64,000 nucleotides of DNA, taken from assembly GCF_945859685.1 (NCBI RefSeq), contig NC_079147.1:14673289-14737288 (forward strand), written 5' to 3'. Of the stretch, positions 31,790-41,623 are shown in pieces (position 1 is the stretch's first letter; the number at the start of each line of letters is the position of its first letter). The notes under the pieces are model-generated. The model was given only the letters and a program-made list of their open reading frames with translations. It had not been told where the DNA came from and did not search any database. This stretch comes from Eupeodes corollae. Lineage: Eukaryota; Arthropoda; Insecta; Diptera; Syrphidae. The translations under genes were made by a program, and so were the position numbers.

Positions 31790-33121
31790 GGGGATCTCAA
31801 TCTATCTGATCATCTTCCGATTTCATTAGAAATTGAATTATATGTCGTCAAAGATTACCTCATAACTTGCGATAAGAATTTACGGGTCTTAAAATGGAAA
31901 AGTAAGTTCACCGACGAATTTAAAAAAGAACAAATGAATTATAATTGAAAAAGTCACTTGCAAGAATGAAATACTTCTCACTCGTTGAAAAAACCAGCCA
32001 CTTAAAAAAAAACAAACAAAACGATTGGTGCAATTTTTCCTATGAAAAATTAAGAAATAAATCTGTCACATTTTTGAAATTGTTTCAATTATACAATACA
32101 GCAAGTTTCGAACTTTCGTATGTTCAAGCAAATAAAGAATATAAAAAAACATTACAAAAAAAAAAAAAGAAATTTCGATACAAAATTGTCAAGATCTCTA
32201 GTAAATGCAAGGATTCAAAGAAGTTTTGGGGTCCCACTAAAAAATTGAATGGCAATAAAAATTCAAAGCAGCATTCTCTACCATGTGGACATCCTAAAAG
32301 AGCATTTTAGTAACCTTTTCATCTTCGATGGATTTGATTCATAAATAAACCAGCCCATATTTGCGGACATTTTTTTTGTTCAAAGATATAAAACTAGAGG
32401 ATATGGAGGTAGTATTGGACTCAATGAAGGATGGTAAAGCTTCTGTGACAAATAACATTCCAGTTTTAACAGAATTTTTTAAATATAACTTACTTCGGTT
32501 TGAAAAAAAGTTAGCAAAAAAAAAAAGAATTTTTTAAATATAACTTATTTCGGTTTGAAAAAAAGTTGGCAAAAGTCTTAAATACTATCTTTAATTTCGG
32601 TTTTCCTCCAGTTCATTTTAACAAAGCCCTGATCTGAATTATATTAAAAAAAGGGTGATCCAACTGTTCCAGAAAACTATCGGGGAATATCGTTTTTAAA
32701 TGCTTCTTCCTCACTTCTATGTAAGCGGCTCACCCACTTAGTAGAAACCAACCAAATTCTCAATGCGTTCCAAGCTGAGGTTAATCTACAGTACACAAAA
32801 TGTTAATATTGAATGGTATGGAAAGAACATGTATGCATTTTTCCTCGACTTTAAGACTGCATTTGAAACAATTGCCGTAATACGAAGTTCTTCAAGTTTT
32901 ACAATTTAGGAGTGTCAAGCAAATTTGTTAAAGCCTTAGAGAAACTTTACCAACAGTCATTTGCGAAAGTGTTTGATAGAAAATATAATTCCCAAAAATT
33001 GGAAATGAAAGGAGGCCTCAAACAGGGATGCATTCTTAGTCCCTTACTTTTTGCCCTGTATCTAAACGATTTGGTACACTGGTTACCGTTTGGAGTTAAA
33101 ATTAATGGTGCAACAGTTAAG
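31790..33121 (+). mobile_element. LINE-X, first part (endonuclease end and RT)
   Basis: The end of an endonuclease domain reads LSDHLPISLEIELYVV and KNLRVLKWKSKFTDEFKKE. A basic linker follows (31945-32310: KEYKKTLQKKKKKFRYKI, KDSKKFWGPTKKLNGNK). The RT reads KKGDPTVPENYRGISFLNAS, LKQGCILSPLLFALYLNDLV, then FGVKINGATVK. Stops and a small tandem duplication near 32480-32560 break the frame. RT sequence stops at about 33121 just before the expected YADD box, which is found 1.8 kb downstream at about 34944. This suggests that another LINE was inserted between them. Confidence 0.65.
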
Positions 33122-34920
33122 AGAGCTGCTAAGAAGAAATTAAACTCTTCTTTATTTAGTGAGGGAACCGAAACACAATATTTACATCAACTACTGTCTT
33201 ACGGCTACAACCGTCATCTGTTTATGGAGGCAAAAAAAAAGCCGAGAAAAAATATAAGTATTTATGGATTGATTGATTATAGACCTATTTCGCTATTGTC
33301 TGCAATTTCTAAAAATTTTCAAAAAGCAAATTAAGTGTAGGGTGGCTACCTAAGAAAAATAAAGTTTTTAAGTCCAGCTCAGTTTAGGTTTAAAGAGGGG
33401 ATTTCTACTGAAGATGCCCTTTTGGAATTCTGATCTTTCATATATAAAGCGTTGGATGACAAAAAAACTCTGTGCTGGACTCTTTGTGGACATAACCAAG
33501 GCGTTTGACATGGTAAACCATAGTATCCTATTAGAAAAATTATATTGCGTAGGTTTCCAAGGTTTTATTTATGATTGGTTTAAGTCTTACCTAAAGGATA
33601 GAAATCAAAAAGTTAAAGTCGGAGATATACTTAGTAGTAAGGTTCAATCAAGGGGCCTATATTGTTCCTAATTTACATTAACTCTCTTTTTAGTCAACTG
33701 TTCAAAGGTAAGGTTACAGACTTTGGTGATGATCTTGGGATTGTTTACCGTTCAGATAATGCTTTAAACCTAAGTGCTAAAATCAATTCTTTGAATTTGG
33801 TTTTCTGAACACAAATTATTTGTTAGCAGGAAAACAAAACTAATGGTCTTCAGCCATAGTAGTCCGGAAAGCTCTGGTGGCGAAATTTATTTTCATGCCA
33901 ACAACTGTATCAGGCAAAACTTGTTGAGTTGTTTGTGTACTTCTGATGCACCTGATAAAATGTTCAATGAACATGCAACTTGTGACATTAACTGCTTTAA
34001 AATTGAAATAGTATCAGAGTATAAATACTTGGGTATAACTTTTGATAATAATGTAAGATGGCTCTAACATGTTTCAAATCTAAAAAAATATTTACGCTAT
34101 TGTATTCGTAGTTTTTTTTTGGACTCAGAAATTTCTGTGAATGTAAAACACTTAAAATGGTTTATTGTGGAATATTTCAATCAAGATTGCAGTATGGACT
34201 GAGTTGATGGGGAGTGCTTACGATACAATTCTCCAACCAATCCTTGTTCTACAAGATTGAGCTATAAGAAAAATACTCAGAGCAAATCGTTTAGCTCATT
34301 CTATGATTCTGTTTAGGACATTTAGAATTCTGCCACTTAAACACTAATATTATTTCGAAGTCTTAAAAGTCCAGAGTCCAATTTCTGACACTAGGTATTT
34401 GCGTAGCAATTCACTTAATTCTGTTTTCGAACCATCAATTCGAACTACACATTTCAGAAACATTTTCTCCATTGTATCATTAAAATTGTTCAATCGTCTA
34501 GCTATGAACCTTTGGTTTATTAGATCTCTAACTATTTTCTTCAATACAATAAAAAGTTGGCTTCTAGATTTCAATCACCATGAAATAAAAACTTTGCTGT
34601 TGTATATCACTTTATTATGTTTTTCGTTTATGTAATGTCTTATGCACATTATTAAGTATAGCTTTAATTTTTTTCTTTTTTGTTCTAAGCCTTCTGCTTA
34701 TTAATAAAATTCTTTGCTTTTCATTTAATTTTGTATTTTAAATTGGCAGTAAATTATTGTACACCCCACATTTTGAAGGTAATTTTCAATGATGTGACAT
34801 TAACACTATTTTATTTTCAAACACAAATGTCACTAGTTATTCTTTATATATTTTTAAATTTGTTATATTATTATATAAGCACAAAGTTTGTAAGATAAGG
34901 ATAATGAAATCAAAAAAAAA
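33122..34920 (+). mobile_element. Second LINE, probably inserted in LINE-X
   Basis: A different RT, joined near 33240: IDYRPISLLSAISKNFQKAN, AQFRFKEGISTEDALLEF-like sequence, then CAGLFVDITKAFDMVNHSIL, LYCVGFQGFIYDWFKSYL and DRNQKVKVGDILSSKV. The YADD-type box is degraded to a FGDDLGIVYR-like sequence, followed by CFKIEIVSEYKYLGITFDNN. Several frameshifts are present. A tail-like ATCAAAAAAAAAAAG occurs near 34910. The element looks 5' truncated. The sequence at 33122-33240 between the two RTs is unassigned. Confidence 0.65.
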
Positions 34921-35270
34921 AAGTTAAAGTTAAAGTTATTATGTACATATGCTGATGACATTGTCATATTACATATTGGCAAGTTGGCAAAATCGCTTCA
35001 ACTGATAATTAATAGACTGGCAGAGTACTAGTACTGTAGAATATGGAGTTTCAAGAAAAATAAGTCTAAAGTTATGATTTTCCAGAATGGCAGTGGGAGA
35101 CTTTCAGATGATGAACAATTGAGGTTTGATTGAAGATATATGGAAGTAGTAAAAGAGTTCACTTACCTTGGAATGTTCCCACTCCCTGTAAATACTCCAA
35201 AATATATGTTTTACTTGGAAAGTGGTCTATATTTCAACCCTTAAGTTAAACGCGAATTATCTGATGAGGA
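34921..35270 (+). mobile_element. LINE-X, second part (YADD box onward)
   Basis: Starts with VKVIMY-like sequence, then YADDIVILHIGKLAKSLQLI, CRIWSFKKNKSKVMIFQNGS, GRLSDDEQ and MEVVKEFTYLGM. This fits as the continuation of the RT that breaks off at about 33121. It ends at the T-run of the LINE-A copy inserted on the other strand at 35271. Confidence 0.6.
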
Positions 35271-37345
35271 TTTTTTTTTTTTTTATAATAAGCGCACACT
35301 CAAGGGGATATATTACCCTTATTATGTAGACACAGTGTAAGCACTAGGAAAGGGAGAGAGGGGTTGAAAGGAGATGTCGGTGCACATTGGTTTTGAATTC
35401 CTGAATATTGCAATAGCTGGGAAAAACAGAGTGTGGCAAGGCATTCCACATTCGCATAGTACGGCTAAAGAACGAATCTCTGTACTTGACAGTACGACCG
35501 AAGATGGGCTCGAGGGTATATTGATGAGCATTCCTAGAAGCGAGAGTATTACGGTTGAATTGTTTAAGGGGAGGAATGCAACTGGCTATTTCTCTAGAGC
35601 ATAAACCATTAAAATAACGGTAAAACGTAAATGATCTTATGATGGTAATATCACCAATCAATCTAAATGCTCTACGTTCAATACTATAGAAGGGGCTTAA
35701 GTAAGTTGGAGGAGCACCGGCCCAGATGTGGGAGTTATAATTAAGCTTGTAAATAACAGCCAGATCAGAGGGGGAGAAAAACTTCTTGCATCGCCTTAGA
35801 AAACCCAAACATCTTGCAGCATTTTTGGCGACATCGCGTATGTGATCGTTCCACAAAAGGTGGTTGGTGATACACATACCAAAAATATCCAGATGTTCAG
35901 TTTCCTCGATGCAAGTGCCATTTATGGATAATGGCAGGGGGGGTATATTTCGCTTTAACGATACAAGACAGCATTGCGTTTTCGAAGCATTAAATTCCAC
36001 GCGGTTTCTTATTCCAAATTGTACACTGCTGTTTAGGTCGGAATTTAATGAGCTTATCATATTTTGTCGTTGCAGTTCCACATCCGAAGAAGAGGGGTGT
36101 GAATCTGAAAACGAATATAAAAAGCTAAGAGTACTATCGTCAGCGAAACAATGTATTGGATTAGATGTTGCAGACAGGAGATCATTAATAAAAATGAGAA
36201 AGAGTGTTGGAGATAGAACAGAGCCCTGGTTTTCAGACTTGAATCCATCCAATACAACTTGTATTGAACGATTCGAAAGGTAATTACTAATCCAATGAAG
36301 GAGGGATTCATGCAAACCGAAAGCACGCATTTTCGATAAGAGAGCCTGATGCCAAACCCTATCAAATGTTTTTGAAATGTCTAGTGCAATAATCTTACTT
36401 TCTTCAAAACTATGTAAAGATTTGTTCCACTGTTCGGTGAGATGAACCATGAGATCACCAGTGGGCCTATTGCTACGAAAGCCATACTGTCGGTCATTAA
36501 GAAGCTTTGGATCTTCGAGATATTTCTTGAGCTGATAATTAATCAGCGTTTTCATGACCTTGGAAAGAAGGGACGTAAGTGCAATCGGTCGATAATTAGA
36601 CGGTGAGGAAGATTCGCCTTTTTTGGGAATAGGCTCTACAAATGCGGTTTTCCATCCGCTCGGAACGAGACCTGAGGAATAGGACAGATGAAAAAGCTTA
36701 CGTAGTGGTTTTGCCAGCGATGAAAAACACCTCTTCAGAACAATAGCGGGGATACCAACCGGACCAGCAGATTTGTGTATATTAAGATCTTTTAGGACTC
36801 TTGCTACAGTACGAGTGCGAAAAAAGATTTGCCCCATAAATTCATTAACTCGCTCAAGTACAGGCGGAGTCATAACACTTACTGGCAGAGTTGAATTGGC
36901 GGCGAACTGCCTAGCAAGGAGATTTGCTTTCTCTAAAGAGCTAACAAATGGAATGTCATTCACAACGAGCGTAGGAACCGAGGAAGAGGAAGAATTCCTC
37001 ATATTTTTTACAAATGACCAAAAATTTTGACTGCCTTTGGGACATTGCAGTATTTTTTGCCGTAATTGTTGGTCATGTAAAAATTTGGTCCGTCGAATAT
37101 GGGCGTTGCAGGCCTTCCTGGCTTGCTTAAACTTATTCCGGTTTTCCTCAGTTGGATTGGCTTTAAAACAACGGAAACTTACCTTCTTAACCCTAATAAC
37201 CTCTTTACAACTTGCATCGAACCATGCGTTTTCCTTAGGTCTGATGCTTTTAACCCTATTCGGGAAAAAAGTTCTCACATATATCGAAAATAAAAAATTC
37301 CAGGCTGCCAAAAGTAATCTGGCGACATGCAATACAGTTTAAAAA
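35271..37345 (-). mobile_element. LINE-A, longest copy (5' truncated, long open frame)
   Basis: The element runs on the minus strand from about 37345 to a T-run at 35271-35284 (poly-A tail). It lacks the endonuclease and most of its 5' end. The RT frame (35344-37332) is open for 662 codons, so the insertion looks fairly recent. The same family occurs at 5.7, 29.1, 49.9 and 51.2 kb. It lies between two parts of LINE-X. No target duplication could be matched. Confidence 0.85.
35344..37332 (-). CDS. LINE-A reverse transcriptase (partial, internally deleted ORF)
   Basis: A 662-codon frame truncated at its N-terminus. It has a basic linker (residues 30-110), then RT landmarks: VPSGWKTAFVEPIPKKGESS (about 223-242), NYRPIALTSLLSKVMKTLIN (about 246-265), DRQYGFRSNRPTGDL, IALDISKTFDRVWH (about 315-328), QGSVLSPTLFLIFINDL (about 369-385) and FADDSTL (about 396-402), where F replaces the usual Y. 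The C-terminal part has NASKTQCC and AARCLGFLRRCKKFFSPSDL. Compared with the 5.7 kb and 51 kb copies, in-frame pieces are missing just before QGSVL, at the IYK/LNYNSH join and at the RSFT/FYRYF join. The frame remains open, but at least the first deletion removes RT core sequence, so activity is unlikely. Role: target-primed reverse transcription of the LINE RNA. Confidence 0.85.
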   Translation of the reverse strand: MHVARLLLAAWNFLFSIYVRTFFPNRVKSIRPKENAWFDASCKEVIRVKKVSFRCFKANPTEENRNKFKQARKACNAHIRRTKFLHDQQLRQKILQCPKGSQNFWSFVKNMRNSSSSSVPTLVVNDIPFVSSLEKANLLARQFAANSTLPVSVMTPPVLERVNEFMGQIFFRTRTVARVLKDLNIHKSAGPVGIPAIVLKRCFSSLAKPLRKLFHLSYSSGLVPSGWKTAFVEPIPKKGESSSPSNYRPIALTSLLSKVMKTLINYQLKKYLEDPKLLNDRQYGFRSNRPTGDLMVHLTEQWNKSLHSFEESKIIALDISKTFDRVWHQALLSKMRAFGLHESLLHWISNYLSNRSIQVVLDGFKSENQGSVLSPTLFLIFINDLLSATSNPIHCFADDSTLSFLYSFSDSHPSSSDVELQRQNMISSLNSDLNSSVQFGIRNRVEFNASKTQCCLVSLKRNIPPLPLSINGTCIEETEHLDIFGMCITNHLLWNDHIRDVAKNAARCLGFLRRCKKFFSPSDLAVIYKLNYNSHIWAGAPPTYLSPFYSIERRAFRLIGDITIIRSFTFYRYFNGLCSREIASCIPPLKQFNRNTLASRNAHQYTLEPIFGRTVKYRDSFFSRTMRMWNALPHSVFPSYCNIQEFKTNVHRHLLSTPLSLS

Positions 37346-37349
37346 AAGT

Positions 37350-37690
37350 TGGTATAAAGATTGAAAAAAGCTAGCAGCGGACTGTGAAATCACCCTTAAT
37401 GAAATTGGAACGAATGACTGCGAACTAAAGAAGTATTGTATTGTATTGTATTTATTAATTCATTTTGGTAGGTTTACAATGCTTACAATTATAATTTAAG
37501 TAGAAGACGTTAAAGATAAAAACATATCATTCAAGTTGAAATTCAATCTCAATGTACGGAATAACTTTGCACCGAAGAAAATGAAATACTGCGACTACAG
37601 AACGGTGAGAACTGGATGCAGCTTGTGGAGTACTGTAAGGACGCAACCTCATACTGGAAGCGAATCATAAGTGAAAGCTTTTAAAATTTG
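37350..37690 (+). pseudogene. Possible C-terminal end of LINE-X
   Basis: LRLQNGENWMQLVEYCKDAT and SYWKRIISESF, in one frame at about 37585-37682, resemble the C-terminal end of the same kind of LINE as LINE-X. A non-homologous stretch with TATTG repeats (about 37435-37560) interrupts it. Assignment rests on position and a short match only. Confidence 0.4.
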
Positions 37691-37699
37691 TATTTAACC

Positions 37700-40470
37700 A
37701 AACTAAAAGACATAATTTATTAGTAAATTTAAGCTATAACGTTTTTTTCCTTTTTAGCTAAACTTAAAGTCAGTTCAAAACACCATGTTTTATAATTTGA
37801 AACTTAAGTTCTCCAAACTGAAACTTTAAACAATATTTTGTTATTATAATCATACATATTTATGTTTTGTAAGTTAAGTAATTTAAATACATTAAAAAAT
37901 AAACGTATCGGATTAATATACACTTCTAATGTAAATTAACTAAAATTTAAAGCCATTAAGCAAACGACATAAATTGTCACGGCTTTAATTATTGATTATT
38001 TAGAAAACTTTAAAAAGGAAATGGAAACAATTAAAAATTTGTTGAATAAAATCTAATATAATAAATCTACTGTTACTTTTTCTTGTTCTAGATGTTGTTT
38101 ACATCACTAGCTCGTCGCATCATCTCAAATGTCTCAACCAGTTTCACTATTTCTAGCTGACAAGTTGCTTCAAGAGGACCCACATTTCTGAACTGCGACC
38201 GAAGGATTTATTATTTGTATAATAAATTTTAACTGTTTCAGCCTTTGGTTTAAGGGTGTACTTTTCAAGATTTAGCAATGGCCTACTTTGTACTTGTCAA
38301 TTGTTTAATATGACAACTCTTAAAGTGACTGTTTGCTAAATTTAACTTTTCATTGGAAAACCACTTATTTTTAATTTATCAGCAAGGAACTAATATATTT
38401 TTAAGAGTGAAAAAAATTGTGTGAAAATTAAACAAATGTTCACTTTTAACATATTGAACGGTCTTTCTATGTGTGAAAATAAGAATCATTAATATTTCAA
38501 CAGTTATTATTACTAATGCCAACCATGCCATAAAATCATACAACTTATTGATACAATGCAACATGCACCAATAATAAATCACTGAAAGTGAATCACGCCA
38601 GAAAGTATTAAGTTACTGAGAAAAAAACAAAATTACCCAACAGAATCACAAATAAAAAATACTATATTTGTAATAAAAGGCTTAGATCCTTGTTATTTAA
38701 TTGAATTAATCCCATAACCAAACTTCTGCATTCATACCTACCTTCAATATAAAGAATACACGTATCAAATATCATCCCTCAATGGGCTTATAAAATAATA
38801 ATCACAAAAATCATCCTCCCTTATCATTGCAGATATTATTAATAACATTATGAATAGAGCTTAACCATCAGTAACAGACAGAGTAATCTGTGCCATATCC
38901 ACCCTCCTATAAAGAAATTATTTAAGTTTGCCAATTTATTCCCTTTTTATATGAGTTCTGAATTCTCTGACACTCTCGTTCATACTAAAAAGCATCATCA
39001 TATCATAACTAAATATTATTTTGTGGTTTTTAAACGTTCCCCTTGGGATGTCTATACATTTGGCCTCACTTCCTGAATTCCATTCACATCCTGTCAGAAA
39101 AGGGTGCGCCACAAAACATATTGAAAACGATATATCGCATCAGTATACTAAATAAAAAGGTTGCGGCGGCGGCGGTGGTGGCAGCGATGGGTTGTTTATG
39201 GTATGTCCATGTCCATATTCGATTATGACAGAGGGTTGTTCTTCAGCAGTAGTACGAAAAAACATAATGATGCCCTCTAATGATCACAGCCTCAGAGGAT
39301 AAAAGACTGACAATGATACAGCATAGCAAAAAAAATACGTTCCCAACGATTATACCACCAGAACATGATGTAATCCCTTTCTGGGCTGATGCTTTGTATG
39401 GTATAAATTTATTCATTGCAACAAAATGATCTCTCGTCCTTCTAACTTATACTTGTTTGCTTTCTCATGTCCTTTTTTTCTCGAATGAATAAAATGATTA
39501 TAGTGAGCGTCGTCGGTCGTTTCGTTGGCAAAGTATTGTCACACGACTCGAATGAGGCACCAAATTTGCATACATATTGCATATTGTCAGCAACACACAC
39601 CAGTACACCAGTTTTTAATTAAAAATTTATCACTATACGATGTCGGAAGGATGCTGCTGAGTATAGAGAGTATAGAGACCACTTTTAAAGAGACGAATCG
39701 CACCCTAAAAAGTATTATAATTTAATAACCGACGAACGATGATGAGGTGTAGCTTTTCTTTATGATAAATGGGTTTTTGATGCAACAGCAGCAAAAGTAG
39801 CAACAGCAACAACAAAGTACCACCATCAAGGATATCTCTCTGCTTTTATGGGACTAATTTTAATTTGATTCGGTTTTTATTGCAAAGGATATTTGCATAT
39901 TATTATACACGTTTTTATTGCTTGACGTTCATATAACGAGTAATACAGTTTGTGTGTGTGGGAAGAAAGAGGAGCGACCTTTCACCTCTTTTATTTTGTT
40001 CGTGGATAATTTTATTGTCGTGCATATATGTACTCAAAGTAAACAATAACAATAATAATAATAACAAAACAGAAGCCATTATCAAAATTTAATTTTAATT
40101 TCTCATTTATTGCTTTACACAGTGCACTTTCACCTGCGGAGGTTATATGGTGATGAGAGAGGGTTTGTCACACCAGAAAGCAAGTGGCAATAAAACAATT
40201 TCTTCACGCTCGTAAAAAAAATTCTTGAGTACATTCTTGGGAATGTATTTTTTCTTTCAAGGAAATAGGTATATGATCTAATGATTGAGCAATTATGAAC
40301 AGAGTCGGACACCTGCTTTTTATTTCAGGTAGAAGATACATAATTGGAAGTGAAAAGTCAAATTTTTATGAGTTTTCAAAGAAAAGTTCTTGAGTTGTTA
40401 ACCATTAAACTAAAGAGACTCGTTTGTCATTACTACTTCATAATTGTATATTTTTTCTGTACTAGTTTAG
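37700..40470. other. Non-coding with triplet and simple repeats
   Basis: No gene recognised in 2.8 kb. Simple sequences include GGCGGCGGCGGTGGTGGCAG near 39165-39185, CAACAGCAGCAAAAGTAGCA near 39782-39810 and AATAATAATAATAAC near 40050. The longest frames are about 60 codons and match nothing. This is one of the longest TE-poor stretches in the window. Confidence 0.5.
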
Positions 40471-40472
40471 TA

Positions 40473-41463
40473 CACAGAAAAAAAAAAAGTTGTCATATTA
40501 ACAATCGTCGATAGTCAACCTGAAATTTGGCCAAATTGTCGCATTGACTACCAAAATAGTCAATATGACAACCTTATTTTTAAAAATTGACTACTGGATA
40601 GTCAATAGAACAATTTTCGATTGTCAATTTTGGGTAGTCAATATGACAACTGCGGTAGTCAATAGAACAACTTCGGTAGTCAATACGACAATTTGGTTGT
40701 CATATTGACTACCAAAATTGACATATTGACTACTGCAGTTGTCATATTGACTACCGTGGTTGTCATATTGACTACCGCAGTTGTCATATTGACTACTGCA
40801 GTTGTCATATTGACAACCGCAGTTGTCGCATTGACTACCGTAGTTGTCATATTGACTATCGCAGTTGTCATATTGACTACCGCAGTTGTGTATTGACTAC
40901 TGCAGTTGTCATATTGACTACTGCAGTTGTCATATTGACTACTGCAGTTGTCATATTGACAACCGCAGTTGTCGCATTGACTACCGTAGTTGTCATATTG
41001 ACTGCCCCAGTTGTCGTATTGACTACCGCAGTTGTCATATTGACTATCGCAGTTGTCATATTGACTACCGCAGTTGTGTATTGACTACCACAGTTGTAGT
41101 ATTGACTACCGCAGTTGTCATATTGACTACCGCAATTGTCATATTGACTACAGCAGTTGTCGTATTGACTATCGCAGTTGTTATATTGACTACCGCAGTT
41201 TTCATATTGACTACCATAGTTGTCATATTGACTACCGTGTTAGTCAATACGACAACCGTAGTTTCAATTTCTTTCAACCAAAGTTGTCATATTGACTACC
41301 GCAGTTGTCATATTGACTACCAAATTGTACAAAAATTTCAGATCTCAAAATTGACAACCGAAAATTGTTCTATTGACTATCGCGGTTATCGGCTGAAAAT
41401 TGACTACCAAATTGTCATATTGACTACCAAAATAGTCAATAGAATGACTTTTTTCGTTCTGTG
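40473..41463. mobile_element. Satellite-filled TIR element (991 bp)
   Basis: The left end CACAGAAAAAAAAAAAGTTG and the right end, read as reverse complement, CACAGAACGAAAAAAGTCAT form imperfect terminal inverted repeats. A TA dinucleotide flanks both ends (40471-40472 and 41464-41465), as for Tc1/mariner-type insertions. Almost the whole interior is a satellite (next entry). There is no transposase. The outer left flank also holds TTTTTTCTGTACTA, a near-inverted copy of the left end. Class assignment is inference from the TA duplication. Confidence 0.65.
40495..41450. repeat. 21-bp satellite array with inverted left arm
   Basis: The unit GTTGTCATATTGACTACCGCA recurs about 30 times on the plus strand from 40695 to about 41330. 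In the left arm (40495-40692) more diverged units are mostly in the opposite orientation (GTAGTCAATATGACAACTGC). The arms meet at ACAATTTGGTTGTCATATTG. Because 21 is a multiple of three and the unit has no stops, all frames are open and produce false proteins of up to 211 residues. Some units are GTTGTCATATTGACAAC, a perfect palindrome around TAT. A block ending GCAGTTGTGTATTGACTAC is repeated about 188 bases apart (near 40885 and 41073), a higher-order repeat. Confidence 0.9.
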
Positions 41464-41623
41464 TATTATTTTATTTTTAATAAAAGTTGCAGTTTTAACA
41501 ACAAAGGCCTGGAATGTATAACCAAACCTATAATATATACATATATTTTTTGTGGCGGACACAGCCTCTTATAAATAAGAGTACATGTTTATATAAAAAA
41601 TATTATTAAATTGATTATTTCAA

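Noticed and set aside
40695..41330. Regular repeats that might suggest a CRISPR array
   Set aside because: Units are contiguous with no unique spacers, and the sequence is clearly eukaryotic.
40886..41521. 211-codon open frame and several others on both strands in the same region
   Set aside because: They are produced by the 21-bp satellite, whose length is a multiple of three and which has no stops in any frame; not a protein gene.
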